Shown: positions 40,742 to 50,267 of the stretch, in pieces
Layout of the letters: each line of letters opens with the position of its first letter
How positions within the stretch are numbered: position 1 is the first letter of the stretch
Assembly: GCF_002949735.1 (NCBI RefSeq)
Contig: NZ_CP026681.1
Location: forward strand, 6,726,501-6,790,500
Source of the DNA: Nostoc sp. 'Peltigera membranacea cyanobiont' N6
GTDB taxonomy: Bacteria > Cyanobacteriota > Cyanobacteriia > Cyanobacteriales > Nostocaceae
DNA length: 64,000 bases
Direction of reading: 5' to 3'
Made by a program: the position numbers and the translations under genes
Notes under the pieces: model-generated
What the model was told of the DNA's origin: nothing
Databases searched by the model: none
What the model saw: only the letters and a program-made list of their open reading frames with translations

Positions 40742-42322
40742 CTAATGAGCAACAGCACCACCAGATGGTTTCACCTTTTTCAAGAATAAAACGGCAAGTC
40801 CACTGAGTAACAATGCAATGCCAATAAAATAGAAACAATCGTTAAAAGCCATCACAAATGCTTCCCGGCGGACAATGTTAGATATGGATGCGATCGCCTG
40901 ATTTTGAGCAGTACTCAAATCTTCTCCTTTGCTAACAAAATACTGTGTCAATTGCTCAATTCGTTGTTGAGTTTCTGGATTATATAAAGATACTCCATCA
41001 CCCAATCTATTCGAGTGAAATTGCTCTCTATTAGTTAATAAAGTTGCTAAAGATGCAATTCCTATAGAACCGCCCATATTCCGCATCATATTAAATAAAC
41101 CACTCGCTGAACCGGCTTCTTTTGGACTCAACCCAGCAGTGGCAATAGAACTAAGTGGTACCATAATTAGGGGTTGTCCCATTGCACGGACAAATTGCGA
41201 CCATCGTAATTGCTCTAATCCAGTTTCATTGGTCATTCCAGAGTTCATAAATGCACTGATGGAAAACAAAGTCACACCAACAGCCACCATTAAACGCACA
41301 TCAATACGTTGCATCAATCTGGGTATTAAAGGAATAATAAATAGTTGGGGAATTCCAGCCCAAATTAAGACTTCACCAATTTGCAGCGCACTATATTTTT
41401 GAATTTGAGCAAGATACAATGGTAAAATATAAATTGAACCATACAATCCTACCCCTAGCGACACATTAACAATACTGGCTAAACCAAAGTTACGCCGAAG
41501 TACAAGTCGCAAATTTATAAATGGTTGTTTACGAGTTAATTCTATGAAAAAAAATAGCGCTATAAAAATTGCTGCTACTATACTTAAACGCACAATCAAC
41601 GCTGAACTAAACCAATCTTTGCGGCTACCTTCTTCTAAAACAACTTGCAGGGAACCTAACCCAATCGCCATCGCCATAATTCCCCACCAATCACCTTGCT
41701 TCAGTAAATTAATTTGGGGTAGTTCTTGCTTAATTCCGTACCAAACGCCAGCTAGCATTAATACCCCTGGAATTACATTTATATAAAAGTTGTATTCCCA
41801 ACCAAAATTTTCTGTTAACCAACCTCCTATTGTCGGGCCAATTGAAGGGGCAAAAACTGCACTAAAACCAAATGCAGCCAGTCCCACTGATTGCTTAGAT
41901 TGGGGTAAAGTCGTTAATACAACTGTCATAGCGGTGGGAATTAATACTCCTCCACTAAAACCTTGTAAAGCGCGAAATAAAATCATGGAATTTAAATCCC
42001 ACGCCCAAGCGCAGCATATAGAAAAGAAAATAAATAGCGCAGTATTCACTAACAGATAACGTCGTAAAGAAAAAACTCTTGATAACCATCCTGTTAGAGG
42101 AATAACTACAATTTCTGCTACGAGATAGGCGGTAGAAATCCAAGAACCTTCTTCTAGAGTTGCTCCTAAACTTGCTTGAATCTGTTGCAGCGAAGCATTA
42201 GTTATTTGAATATCTAATACCGCCATAAATGCACCAAGCATACTAGCTAATACACCAATCCAGGTTCTTAGCGGGACAAGTTCTGGTGGTGCTTGCTGAC
42301 GAATTACACCTGTATTAGCCAT
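40742..42322 (-). CDS. emrB: EmrB/QacA-type (DHA2) MFS multidrug transporter
   Basis: A 526-residue, 14-segment proton-driven exporter. DHA2 motifs are clear: LGAFMAVLDIQITNASLQQI near the N-terminus, GWLSRVFSLRRYL between segments 2 and 3, and ALQGFSGGVLIPTAMTVV. It normally works with a periplasmic adaptor of the HlyD/EmrA type, encoded upstream at 43954-45426. Last gene of the MarR - HlyD - MFS - EmrB set. It is a possible export route for the neighbouring RiPP, but drug efflux is the simpler reading. Confidence 0.9.
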   Translation of the reverse strand: MANTGVIRQQAPPELVPLRTWIGVLASMLGAFMAVLDIQITNASLQQIQASLGATLEEGSWISTAYLVAEIVVIPLTGWLSRVFSLRRYLLVNTALFIFFSICCAWAWDLNSMILFRALQGFSGGVLIPTAMTVVLTTLPQSKQSVGLAAFGFSAVFAPSIGPTIGGWLTENFGWEYNFYINVIPGVLMLAGVWYGIKQELPQINLLKQGDWWGIMAMAIGLGSLQVVLEEGSRKDWFSSALIVRLSIVAAIFIALFFFIELTRKQPFINLRLVLRRNFGLASIVNVSLGVGLYGSIYILPLYLAQIQKYSALQIGEVLIWAGIPQLFIIPLIPRLMQRIDVRLMVAVGVTLFSISAFMNSGMTNETGLEQLRWSQFVRAMGQPLIMVPLSSIATAGLSPKEAGSASGLFNMMRNMGGSIGIASLATLLTNREQFHSNRLGDGVSLYNPETQQRIEQLTQYFVSKGEDLSTAQNQAIASISNIVRREAFVMAFNDCFYFIGIALLLSGLAVLFLKKVKPSGGAVAH

Positions 42323-42396
42323 AGTGTTGTTCCAGTTCCAAGGTTAAGTAACAAAATTATTATTAAATCTTATACCATGTCTTGGCAATTTTTATC

Positions 42397-43656
42397 CTAA
42401 GCTTTATGACTTATTACAATACCTTTTTGCTCATAAATTGGACGCATTATTTGCCTTAAAGCAGGCAACTGTCTGCTAAAAACTATAGAGCCTAAAATAC
42501 AAGCTATGCCATCAATAATTAAAGTGTTAGTAGCACCAATATGACTTGCTAATATACCACCTAATAAATTACCTATGGGAATCATCCCCAAAAATGACAT
42601 TGTGTATAAGCTCATCAATCGCCCACGTTTGTCATCCTCAACAATTGTTTGTAAAAATGTGTTGCTAGCAGCAATTTGCAGAATAGTACCTAAGCCAACA
42701 AATAACATTGTAAATAAAGAGAGTGGTAAAAATCGGGAGAAAGAAAAGGCAATTAGACCAGTTCCTAAAATTGCTGGAGCTAAGGCAATCAAATTACCAA
42801 TTCCTAAGATTGTTTGACGCGTAGCTAGATAAATACCACCAGTTAAGGCTCCAACTCCAGATGCCGCCATTAAAAACCCCAAGGTTTCTGCACCACCTTT
42901 GAGAACTTGTTCTGCAATAACTGGTACTAAAATAGTATTTTGTAGCCCCATAAGGCTAACTAAAGTTGATAGCAACAAAATCGAGCGAATTGGTGGAAAG
43001 CTAAAGGCATATACAAATCCCTCTTTGACTTTTTGCAAGGGATTCCCGTCAGATACCACATATTTCCAAGGTTTAACTTTCATTGCCAATAAAGCGGCGA
43101 TGACAGCAATATAACTCAAACCATCTATTAAAAAACAATAGCCAGTTCCAACGCTGGCAATTAATAAACCTCCGATCGCAGGGCCAATCAATCGCGCACC
43201 GTTGATCGTGGTAGAGTTAATGGCGATCGCATTGGCTAAATCTTCTCTGCGTTCAACCAGTTCTGGCACAAATGCTTGGCGGGCTGGCGCATCTAAGGCG
43301 TTAATAAATCCTTGACACAAGCTCAAGGCGATAATGTGCCATACCTGAATCACACCAGTCAGCGCCAGCACTGCTAATGTTAACGATTGAATCATTGCCA
43401 AGACTTGTGTACCAATTAAGGTATGATACCGAGAAAATCGATCTACAAATACTCCACCAAAGGGAGCTAAAAAAAAGCTAGGAATTTGACTCGAAAATCC
43501 TACAACTCCTAGCATTAATGGGGAATTTGTCAAGTCATAAACTAGCCAAATCGTCGCAAGTTGCGTCATCCATGTCCCAATTAGGGAAATACCTTGTCCG
43601 GCAAAAAACAACTGGTAGTTTTTTGACCTCAACGCAGGTAATAGCGGTTTTTTCAT
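42397..43656 (-). CDS. MFS transporter (MFS_3, enterobactin-exporter-like)
   Basis: A 419-residue major facilitator with 12 membrane segments: LRSKNYQLFFAGQGISLIGTW at the N-terminus, the loop GGVFVDRFSRYHTLI, and a central DDKRGRLMSLYTMSFLG. It lies between the HlyD-like adaptor gene and the EmrB gene on the same strand (74 bp before emrB), so it is probably part of the same efflux operon. The substrate is unknown. Confidence 0.88.
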   Translation of the reverse strand: MKKPLLPALRSKNYQLFFAGQGISLIGTWMTQLATIWLVYDLTNSPLMLGVVGFSSQIPSFFLAPFGGVFVDRFSRYHTLIGTQVLAMIQSLTLAVLALTGVIQVWHIIALSLCQGFINALDAPARQAFVPELVERREDLANAIAINSTTINGARLIGPAIGGLLIASVGTGYCFLIDGLSYIAVIAALLAMKVKPWKYVVSDGNPLQKVKEGFVYAFSFPPIRSILLLSTLVSLMGLQNTILVPVIAEQVLKGGAETLGFLMAASGVGALTGGIYLATRQTILGIGNLIALAPAILGTGLIAFSFSRFLPLSLFTMLFVGLGTILQIAASNTFLQTIVEDDKRGRLMSLYTMSFLGMIPIGNLLGGILASHIGATNTLIIDGIACILGSIVFSRQLPALRQIMRPIYEQKGIVISHKA

Positions 43657-43861
43657 GTTGGGTTTCTTTTATACCAATCTCCTCTCACAAATATCATTTC
43701 ACCTCATCTTTATACGCCTCTCTATAGATGTAGGAGAATGTCATAGGCAGAAAGAGGTTTTTTATCTGTTTTTAACAATATAAGAAAGCACTTGTTGCTG
43801 GAGGAACACTACACTTATCTGTGGGACGCTCTGTTACCACCCTCAGAAGGCAGGTTTAAGT

Positions 43862-43883
43862 CCCCAGTCCCCAGTCCCCAGTC
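43862..43883. repeat. CCCCAGT short tandem repeat
   Basis: About three copies of CCCCAGT stand between the HlyD-like and MFS genes, the same heptamer as the larger array at 56510-56580. Confidence 0.8.
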
Positions 43884-43953
43884 CCTCTTTCATACTTGGC
43901 TGTGAAACTAGTTTCATCAGGACTGCCTTCTGCCTCCTTCACGCAATTTGACA

Positions 43954-45426
43954 TTACTTGACTTCCACAGCAACTTCCGCAGACATCCCCGGAGTAATCC
44001 GCGATTCGTACCCTTGAATGCTCTTTTGGTCAAAAACTACTTTTACTGGGATGCGTTGGACAACTTTGGTAAAGTTACCTGTAGCATTATCCGGTGGCAA
44101 TAGGGCAAATTGAGCGCCGGAAGCTGGCGAAAGACTATCAACACGACCAATAAAGGTGTGATGAGGGAAAGAATCCAGCTTGATTTCTACTGGTTCTCCT
44201 GGGCGCATTTTTTCTAATTGGGTTTCTTTAAAGTTCGCAATTACCCAGTAGTTGTTATCGACGATCGCCATTAATGGTGTTCCCGATGCTACTCGGTTGC
44301 CAACTTCTACGTTTTTTCTACCAACTCGTCCGGCACTGGGGGCGGTAACGTTGACGTAGGATAGTTGCAATTGTGCATCTTTAAGCGATGCTTCTGATTG
44401 CGCGATCGCCGCTTTTGCTGCTTCGTATTGACTGCGTTTTACTGTTGTATCTTGTCCGCCTGCGGTAGCTTGTTGCAATCCTCCCTTGGATGCTGCCAAT
44501 TTAGCTTGGGCGTTGGTGACATTTTCTTGCGCCTGCGCTAATTGAGACTGGGCTTTGGCGACACCAACTTTGGCAGAGGCTAATTTAGCTTGGGCTTGTT
44601 CTACTCCCTGAATAGCGGCGTTTTTCTGGGCTGTAGCCACATCATAAGCTGCTTTAGCTGTGTCTAATTGCTGACGAGCGATCGCCCCTGATTGATACAA
44701 TTGGTTGTAGCGATTGTAATCTGCTTGGGCATTTTTCAAATTCGCATTTGTTTGTGCTACCTGTGCTTGGGCGGCGGGAATCCCTGCTTGGGCTAGTCTG
44801 ACTTCAGCTTGGGCAGCTGGTATCCCCGCTTGGGCTTCTTGTACTGCTGCTCGGGCTGTGGAAATTGCTGCTACCGCACCACTAACATCTCCTTGCGCTT
44901 GAGTTGTCTTACCAGTGGTAGTTTGTGAAGTTAAGGCAATATTTGCTTGGGCAGCTTGGGCCTGTCCCCGCGCATTTTCTAAAGCTGCTGCTGCTTGTTG
45001 TACCTTACTTTCATAGTCTCGTGGATCTAATTTGACTAATAATTGTCCAGGCTGCACCAGTTGGTTGTCATTTACAAGTACCTCACTCACTGTTCCGGGA
45101 ATGCGGGTACTAACTTGGTGAATGTTTCCTGCAACAGTGGCGTTGTCTGTTTCCTGGTGGGTGGAGGCGTATTGCCAATAGTGATAACCAAAAGTACCTG
45201 CGGCGATCGCACCCACGCCTAATCCTGCCAAAATCAAACCAGTCGGTTTTTTCCGTTTTGGTTTCGCTGGAACTTCTTTCTCGATCTCAGGAGTCACAAC
45301 AGGTGCTTCTGCTGTTGCGGATGTCTCTGTGGTTAGAATTTCTAAAGTCTCTGAATCAGGAATCACTTCTTTTTCTAAAACTGGGGTTTTGTGTCCGTTG
45401 CGTCCGTTAAAAGTATTAGCACCCAT
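43954..45426 (-). CDS. emrA: HlyD/EmrA-family membrane fusion protein
   Basis: A 490-residue periplasmic adaptor. A cytoplasmic N-terminus with Thr/Glu-rich sequence leads to one membrane helix (TGLILAGLGVGAIAAGTFGY), a biotinyl-lipoyl half (TRIPGTVSEVLVNDNQLVQP), a long alanine/glutamine-rich coiled coil with near repeats (AQAGIPAAQAEVRLAQAG), and the second half (VTAPSAGRVGRKNVEVGNRV) with a beta-barrel. It would link EmrB to the outer membrane. The coiled coil is longer than in typical EmrA because of the repeated AQAGIPAAQ units. Confidence 0.9.
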   Translation of the reverse strand: MGANTFNGRNGHKTPVLEKEVIPDSETLEILTTETSATAEAPVVTPEIEKEVPAKPKRKKPTGLILAGLGVGAIAAGTFGYHYWQYASTHQETDNATVAGNIHQVSTRIPGTVSEVLVNDNQLVQPGQLLVKLDPRDYESKVQQAAAALENARGQAQAAQANIALTSQTTTGKTTQAQGDVSGAVAAISTARAAVQEAQAGIPAAQAEVRLAQAGIPAAQAQVAQTNANLKNAQADYNRYNQLYQSGAIARQQLDTAKAAYDVATAQKNAAIQGVEQAQAKLASAKVGVAKAQSQLAQAQENVTNAQAKLAASKGGLQQATAGGQDTTVKRSQYEAAKAAIAQSEASLKDAQLQLSYVNVTAPSAGRVGRKNVEVGNRVASGTPLMAIVDNNYWVIANFKETQLEKMRPGEPVEIKLDSFPHHTFIGRVDSLSPASGAQFALLPPDNATGNFTKVVQRIPVKVVFDQKSIQGYESRITPGMSAEVAVEVK

Positions 45427-45483
45427 GATTGTTACCTCGCTTCCTCGTCGTTCAATAATTTGATTGATAATCGTTTATTTAGA

Positions 45484-45534
45484 ATGCGTAATATTTCCTG
45501 AAAAAAATCTTATTTCCTTAGTATGCGTAATATT
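45484..45534. promoter_or_regulatory. Direct repeats upstream of emrA, possible regulator sites
   Basis: ATGCGTAATATT occurs at 45484-45495 and 45523-45534, 39 bp apart, in the 164-bp gap between the MarR gene and the HlyD-like gene. The spacing of nearly four helical turns puts both on one face of the DNA. Another dyad, TAGTGTACGTACTA (46072-46085), precedes the MarR gene. Confidence 0.4.
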
Positions 45535-45590
45535 ATCTCAAAACAAATCTTTACTGCACCTCCCCCAGTCGGGTGATTATGAGATCATCT

Positions 45591-46058
45591 TTAGGAAAGA
45601 TTAGCGATCGCCCGGTTCAAGATTTGGGAAAATATTTCCCGATCTGCAAAGGAAACACCATCCATCGCTTCATCACGAATTGCTGCGGCGATTGGCGGTA
45701 AGATAGCTTCTAGTTCCTTACCTGCATCCGTTAGCCAGATTCGCCAGATGCGGCGATCGTTGGTGTCGCGTTCTCGACGCACCAAGCCGCGTTCCTCCAT
45801 CCGATCTAGCACACCGGTTAAAGTCCCTCCCACTTGTTTTAGTTTGTCTCCAATACTAGAAGTAGGTAAACCGTCTTCTTGCCACAAACAGCACAATACT
45901 AGCCAGTGAAATGGTGTAAGTCCAAAGGGTTCTAGCCTCTCAGTAAACTTGCGTCCGAGCAGTTGTGAGACTAATTTGATTCTATAGCCCAAATTGTATG
46001 GTGCCAGATTTTGCTGCCACGACTCTAAAGCTGGGGAATGATTTGATGTAGAAACCAT
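45591..46058 (-). CDS. MarR-family transcriptional regulator
   Basis: A 155-residue MarR regulator: LTPFHWLVLCCLWQEDGLPT, the HTH SSIGDKLKQVGGTLTGVLDR and the wing MEERGLVRRERDTNDRR. It starts the minus-strand set MarR - HlyD - MFS - EmrB and by analogy with EmrR controls that efflux system in response to a toxic ligand. Confidence 0.9.
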   Translation of the reverse strand: MVSTSNHSPALESWQQNLAPYNLGYRIKLVSQLLGRKFTERLEPFGLTPFHWLVLCCLWQEDGLPTSSIGDKLKQVGGTLTGVLDRMEERGLVRRERDTNDRRIWRIWLTDAGKELEAILPPIAAAIRDEAMDGVSFADREIFSQILNRAIANLS

Positions 46059-46132
46059 TTAGCAAAATACTTAGTGTACGTACTATTTTACATAAATTAG
46101 TCTTTTTTAGCAATAGTTGCTTTGTATCTGTC

Positions 46133-47770
46133 TTAGGGGGTAAATTGAATCAATTGATCCTCTTGAACAGTACCGATGATGCGGTGAGGTCTAGATAATC
46201 TAGGGGATCGATCGGCATAGATCCAAGCATAGCTCAAAGCTGGTATTTGCGAAATAGAGGCTACTGGTTGGACATGAATAGGAAGATAGAACTCAAACAG
46301 AACTTGGGTTTTCTGATCTATTTGGACATAGTAGGTAGGATGAGATTGGATAATTGAGGCGATCGCAGGTTGTTGTAAAAAAGTTCTCAAAACTGGGTTA
46401 TAGTCACTTAACAGCCCGATGCTACCCGTCATCGCTAAGGCTAGCCAACAGGGAATTAACCAACCTGCAATCCAGTAACGCGCTGTGAGAAACTTTTTGC
46501 CAAAGTGGTAACGACTAATCCACACCACAGGTAAAATTAACCAACCTAAGCCCATAACCAAGGTAATAGTCGCAAACCTGCGAATATCAGAACTCCCCCA
46601 ACAAAGAATGCCAATACTGCTTATAACAAGCAAAATACCAAGGCAACCAAAGCCATAGCTGAGATTCCGAGGAAGATTCCTTATTGCATTACCTTTTTCA
46701 ATAGATAATTTTGGGTAAATTCCTGTCTGATAAATATTGCCTAGCCAATTTAAACCCACAGATGCAAATAAAGCGATGAACGGATAAAGACAAAGACTAT
46801 AGTGAGGGAAACGAGTGGTAAAAATACTAAGTTCACAAAATAAGACAACTGGAAAACCAACTAATATTAACTGGTAGCGATAAATAGGACGACGGAGAAT
46901 CAGAACTAAACCTAAAATCCCGAAAAAAGCCCAAGGAAAAGATTTTAAGGGGATATTCCACATATAGAATAGTGGACTATTATGATTTTGATTCTCAGAA
47001 CCTAACTGCACAACAAACTTGAGTAACTCCTCAAAACTCCGATTTCCGTAGTGCAACCAACTTAACCATAGCCAAATGCAAGTGGGTATTAAACCTACGA
47101 AAAAACCTAAATACAAAATTGGATTACTAAGATGACGATGACGGTGATGTTCCCAAATTAAATAAGGGAATAAAGCTATAATTGGTAAAAAAATCATAAA
47201 GCTTCTAACTAAGAAGCCTAAACTTAAACTTAACCCAGCTATAAAACTCCAGAAGTAGCGATATTTAGGGTGTATTTCCGTTTTGATTAAAGATAAAATA
47301 GCTAAAAGTACTAAGAAAATCATCGGGACATCAGGTGTACTTAAGCGAGAGTATTGTAGCCAGAGAAATTCAACACTTAAAATTGCAGCAGCTAGCCAAG
47401 CCAAATTTTTGCCTAGCATAATTTTGCCTATTTCATATACAAGCCATAAGCTAAAAATGCTAGCAATCATACTAGGAATACGCGCACTAGTATCACTCAT
47501 CCCAAACAGGTTAAAAAAACTAGCAATTAACCAATAAGGGCCGGGGGTTTTATGATGTGCCCTTTCCCAAGGAGTTATCCAATTACCAGAATCAAACATC
47601 AAACGGGCACGCGAAGCATAAAGTGCTTCATCATGTGCCATCAGGCTATTGTGTCCAGAAGTAAATAGTAATAAGGGCAGTATCCAAACTAACAAACTCA
47701 AATAGGGTAACGATCCGACTAGGCGGATTTGTCGCCAAATATGCTGCAAAAAGTGTAATTTATAGAACAT
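46133..47770 (-). CDS. GT39/ArnT-like membrane glycosyltransferase
   Basis: A 545-residue polytopic protein of the GT-C fold with about 11 membrane segments. The first periplasmic loop carries the acidic motif MAHDEALYASRARLMFDSGN and HHKTPGPYWLIASFF, as in ArnT/PMT-type enzymes that use polyprenyl-phosphate sugars. It would transfer a sugar to lipid or protein on the outer side of the membrane. The short C-terminal domain (HVQPVASISQIPALSYAWIY) fits the family. Monocistronic. Confidence 0.85.
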   Translation of the reverse strand: MFYKLHFLQHIWRQIRLVGSLPYLSLLVWILPLLLFTSGHNSLMAHDEALYASRARLMFDSGNWITPWERAHHKTPGPYWLIASFFNLFGMSDTSARIPSMIASIFSLWLVYEIGKIMLGKNLAWLAAAILSVEFLWLQYSRLSTPDVPMIFLVLLAILSLIKTEIHPKYRYFWSFIAGLSLSLGFLVRSFMIFLPIIALFPYLIWEHHRHRHLSNPILYLGFFVGLIPTCIWLWLSWLHYGNRSFEELLKFVVQLGSENQNHNSPLFYMWNIPLKSFPWAFFGILGLVLILRRPIYRYQLILVGFPVVLFCELSIFTTRFPHYSLCLYPFIALFASVGLNWLGNIYQTGIYPKLSIEKGNAIRNLPRNLSYGFGCLGILLVISSIGILCWGSSDIRRFATITLVMGLGWLILPVVWISRYHFGKKFLTARYWIAGWLIPCWLALAMTGSIGLLSDYNPVLRTFLQQPAIASIIQSHPTYYVQIDQKTQVLFEFYLPIHVQPVASISQIPALSYAWIYADRSPRLSRPHRIIGTVQEDQLIQFTP

Positions 47771-47907
47771 TGAATTGATAAAATTGAATGCCGCTATCTA
47801 GACTCGTTTATGTGTCCTACTGTTATTAAAATATGTTACATAGTGATTGTTGAAAAATACCTGGAATTACCGCAATTTTCCGAAAAAGTACTCCAAAAGA
47901 GAGATTT

Positions 47908-48552
47908 ATGCAATTAAGACCGAATCAACGCCTGAAATTAGACGACAAAGACGATAAGCTGTTCTATGCCTATCCCCGCTTCGTCACTCATGTCGATGAA
48001 GGATTTATTCAACAGCTAACGGATTTATATCGCGATCGCCTCAAACCCAACACCCGCATTTTTGATATGATGAGCAGCTGGGTATCTCATCTGCCAGAAG
48101 AGATGCAGTTTGACCATGTGGAAGGACACGGACTAAATAGTGAGGAGTTAGCACGAAATAGTCGCTTAAATCATTACTTTGTGCAAAATCTTAACGAAAA
48201 TCCGCAGCTACCTTTAGCAGATGGAGATTTTGACGCTGTTCTCAATTGCGTATCTGTTCAGTATGTGCAATATCCAGAAGCAGTATTTTCTGAAATTTAC
48301 CGCATATTGAAACCTGGTGGTGTGGCAATTATCAGCTTTTCTAACCGGATGTTTTTTGAAAAGGCAATTCAAGCTTGGCGAGAGGCTTCAGAAGCACAGC
48401 GAGTGGAATTAGTCAAAGAGTACTTTGCCTCAGTTCCAGGATTTACAACCCCAGAAGTTATAGCTAATAAGTCAACATTACCGAATTTTTTACAGTGGTT
48501 GGGTGCAGCTGGAGGAGATCCATTTTATGCTGTCATAGCTTACCGTAGTTAG
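47908..48552 (+). CDS. Class I SAM-dependent methyltransferase
   Basis: A 214-residue methyltransferase-like protein. The Rossmann motif I is degenerate (RIFDMMSSWVSHLP where a glycine-rich loop is expected), followed by VEGHGLNSEEL and the later DGDFDAVLNCVSVQYV and EIYRILKPGGVAIISFSNRM, typical of Methyltransf_11 proteins. The substrate is unknown. The weak motif I is normal for this cyanobacterial subgroup as far as I can tell, but activity should not be assumed. Confidence 0.8.
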   Translation: MQLRPNQRLKLDDKDDKLFYAYPRFVTHVDEGFIQQLTDLYRDRLKPNTRIFDMMSSWVSHLPEEMQFDHVEGHGLNSEELARNSRLNHYFVQNLNENPQLPLADGDFDAVLNCVSVQYVQYPEAVFSEIYRILKPGGVAIISFSNRMFFEKAIQAWREASEAQRVELVKEYFASVPGFTTPEVIANKSTLPNFLQWLGAAGGDPFYAVIAYRS

Positions 48553-48617
48553 GCCAAATAGTCACTAGTACAACTTGACGGAAGGAAATCCAGCGACCAT
48601 TTCAGATAAGGGGCTTA

Positions 48618-48754
48618 ATACCATTTCTTTGCGAAGCTGCGCCAAATTCTCCTTTGCTTCTTATTTCTTTCTTTCTTTGTGCCCTTTGCGTCCTTTGCGT
48701 CCTTTGCGGTTCGTTCCTCATATAGTTCGGCGCACCTTCAGACAGAAATGGTAT
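48618..48754. repeat. 137-bp MITE-like element with 11-bp terminal inverted repeats
   Basis: ATACCATTTCT at 48618-48628 is matched by its complement at 48744-48754, with GCTT-like symmetry continuing outward. The interior has T/C-rich direct repeats (CTTTGCGTC three times). No coding capacity. Confidence 0.65.
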
Positions 48755-48806
48755 AAGCTCCTTGTCTCAAAAACCATTGTTAATTGTATATTTATAGCGT
48801 GTATAG

Positions 48807-49262
48807 ATGAATTATTGGCTAATGAAATCAGAGCCAGAAGCCTACAGCATTGCTGACCTTCAACAGCAAAGCCAGACTATCTGGGACGGTGTTCGCAATT
48901 ATCAAGCTCGCAACTTTTTGCGCCTTATGCAGGAAGGAGACTTAGCTTTTTTCTACCATTCCAATACTAATTTTCCAGGTATTGCTGGGTTAATGCGTGT
49001 CGTCAAAAAAGATATTGCTGACCCGACTCAGTTTGAGCCAAAAAGTAAATACTACGACCCGAAATCAACTTCCGAATCCCCTCGTTGGCAAACAGTTGTA
49101 GTAGAATTTGTTGAGACTTTTTCTAATCCTATTTTGCTATCAATACTCAAAGAAAAGTTTAACGCTGAAGAGTTAATCTTAGTAAGACAAGGAAATCGGT
49201 TATCGGTGATGCCTGTTCCTGAAGCAGTAGCTTTGAAGATTCTGGTGATGAAAAACTTCTAA
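48807..49262 (+). CDS. EVE-domain protein
   Basis: A 151-residue EVE domain protein of the Thy28 type: NYWLMKSEPEAYSIADLQQQ, WDGVRNYQARNFLRLMQEGD, FYHSNTNFPGIAGLMRV and the C-terminal LVRQGNRLSVMPV. EVE domains share the PUA-like fold and are thought to recognise modified bases in DNA or RNA. ATG 48807 begins exactly at the conserved MNYWL. Stand-alone gene. Confidence 0.92.
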   Translation: MNYWLMKSEPEAYSIADLQQQSQTIWDGVRNYQARNFLRLMQEGDLAFFYHSNTNFPGIAGLMRVVKKDIADPTQFEPKSKYYDPKSTSESPRWQTVVVEFVETFSNPILLSILKEKFNAEELILVRQGNRLSVMPVPEAVALKILVMKNF

Positions 49263-49320
49263 GTAAATAGATGTAAATCATTCGTAAGAATTCAGCACCC
49301 AAGAGTCTGAAGCCAGAATA

Positions 49321-49349
49321 TATAAGAATCATATTTGATTTTTGAAAAA
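49321..49349. repeat. Solo copy of an IS630-type terminal repeat
   Basis: These 29 bases match the left end of the IS630 element at 11914-11942 at 26 positions (shared core ATATTTGATTTTTGAAAAA apart from one base). No transposase or second end is seen nearby, so this is a leftover end or the end of a small derivative. Confidence 0.65.
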
Positions 49350-49374
49350 ATATAAGTATTTGTAGTATTTGTAG

Positions 49375-49404
49375 GGTGTGTTAGACGGAACGTCGTAACG
49401 CACC
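49375..49404. repeat. Hairpin repeat with 9-bp arms
   Basis: GGTGTGTTA and TAACGCACC pair with one G-T wobble, enclosing an inner GACG-GAA-CGTC hairpin. It lies 39 bp from the stop of the MtfA-like gene and resembles a dispersed REP-like repeat. Confidence 0.55.
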
Positions 49405-49442
49405 ATCCCAAGCTAATTTCATCTTGCTTATTTAACGCGAAC

Positions 49443-50267
49443 TCACACCCATTGCACAGGATCTAATTGATAGTAACGTTGCAATTGCTCATAAAGTACC
49501 GGATGCTTGGATAATAATTGGTAAGGTTTCTCAAAGAATGTCTCAGTCGCTACGGCAAAAAATTCTGCGGGATTTGTGGCACCATAGCTATCCATTACCG
49601 TGTTTACACCTTGTGAAACATCATTACAAAGTTGCTGATATGCTTCTGTCATCACCTGCGCCCAAATCGGATAATCTGAGTTGCGTTGCAGTATCGGAAC
49701 TCCTTCAGCTTTGCCATCTTCTTGATCTAACTGATGGGCGAATTCATGAAGCACAACATTACGTCCATCTCTCCAATTATTAGTGTCTTGTTTCACCTGT
49801 TCCCAAGATAGTACTAATTGGTCAGTTGTCCACGATTCACCCAATCTTGCCACGCGCCTTTCTTCAACAACATAATTTCCAACGGAAGTTGTTTCTTTCA
49901 CAAAATAAGCATTGGGATATACCAGAATTGAACGAAGTCTGGGAAAGTAATGTCCACGTTCATTTAGTAGGATTAAACAGGCGACAGCAGCCAAGGTTAG
50001 TTTCATTTCCTCTGTCACTTGTAATCCTCTACAGCCAATAAATTGTTTTTCTGCTAGAAATACTTGAATATGTCCCTGAAGTCGTCTAATTTCATCGGGA
50101 GAAAGACAAAGGTAAATGGGAAGATTATTCTCAATAATTGCATTCCAAAGTGGCGGAAAAGGACGATGTTTGAGACGGTTTCTTCGCCTTTTGACTAAAA
50201 TGGGATTGATTAAAATCCCAGTGATAATTAGCCCAATGATGAGAAAGGCAACTATTGCTTTAATCAT
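49443..50267 (-). CDS. MtfA-like zinc metallopeptidase (M90)
   Basis: A 274-residue protein with an N-terminal membrane helix (AIVAFLIIGLIITGILI) and an M90/MtfA catalytic domain. The zinc motif HEFAHQLDQEDG (HExxH) is preceded by GRNVVL, and a downstream glutamate lies in NPAEFFAVATETFFE. MtfA of E. coli is a peptidase linked to glucose-phosphotransferase control through Mlc; that pathway is absent in cyanobacteria, so the role differs. The membrane anchor distinguishes it from soluble MtfA. Confidence 0.88.
   Translation of the reverse strand: MIKAIVAFLIIGLIITGILINPILVKRRRNRLKHRPFPPLWNAIIENNLPIYLCLSPDEIRRLQGHIQVFLAEKQFIGCRGLQVTEEMKLTLAAVACLILLNERGHYFPRLRSILVYPNAYFVKETTSVGNYVVEERRVARLGESWTTDQLVLSWEQVKQDTNNWRDGRNVVLHEFAHQLDQEDGKAEGVPILQRNSDYPIWAQVMTEAYQQLCNDVSQGVNTVMDSYGATNPAEFFAVATETFFEKPYQLLSKHPVLYEQLQRYYQLDPVQWV

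Noticed and set aside
48575..48856. 93-codon plus-strand frame before the EVE gene
   Set aside because: It is composed of the CTTTGCGTC repeats of a MITE-like element and overlaps the start of the real EVE gene.
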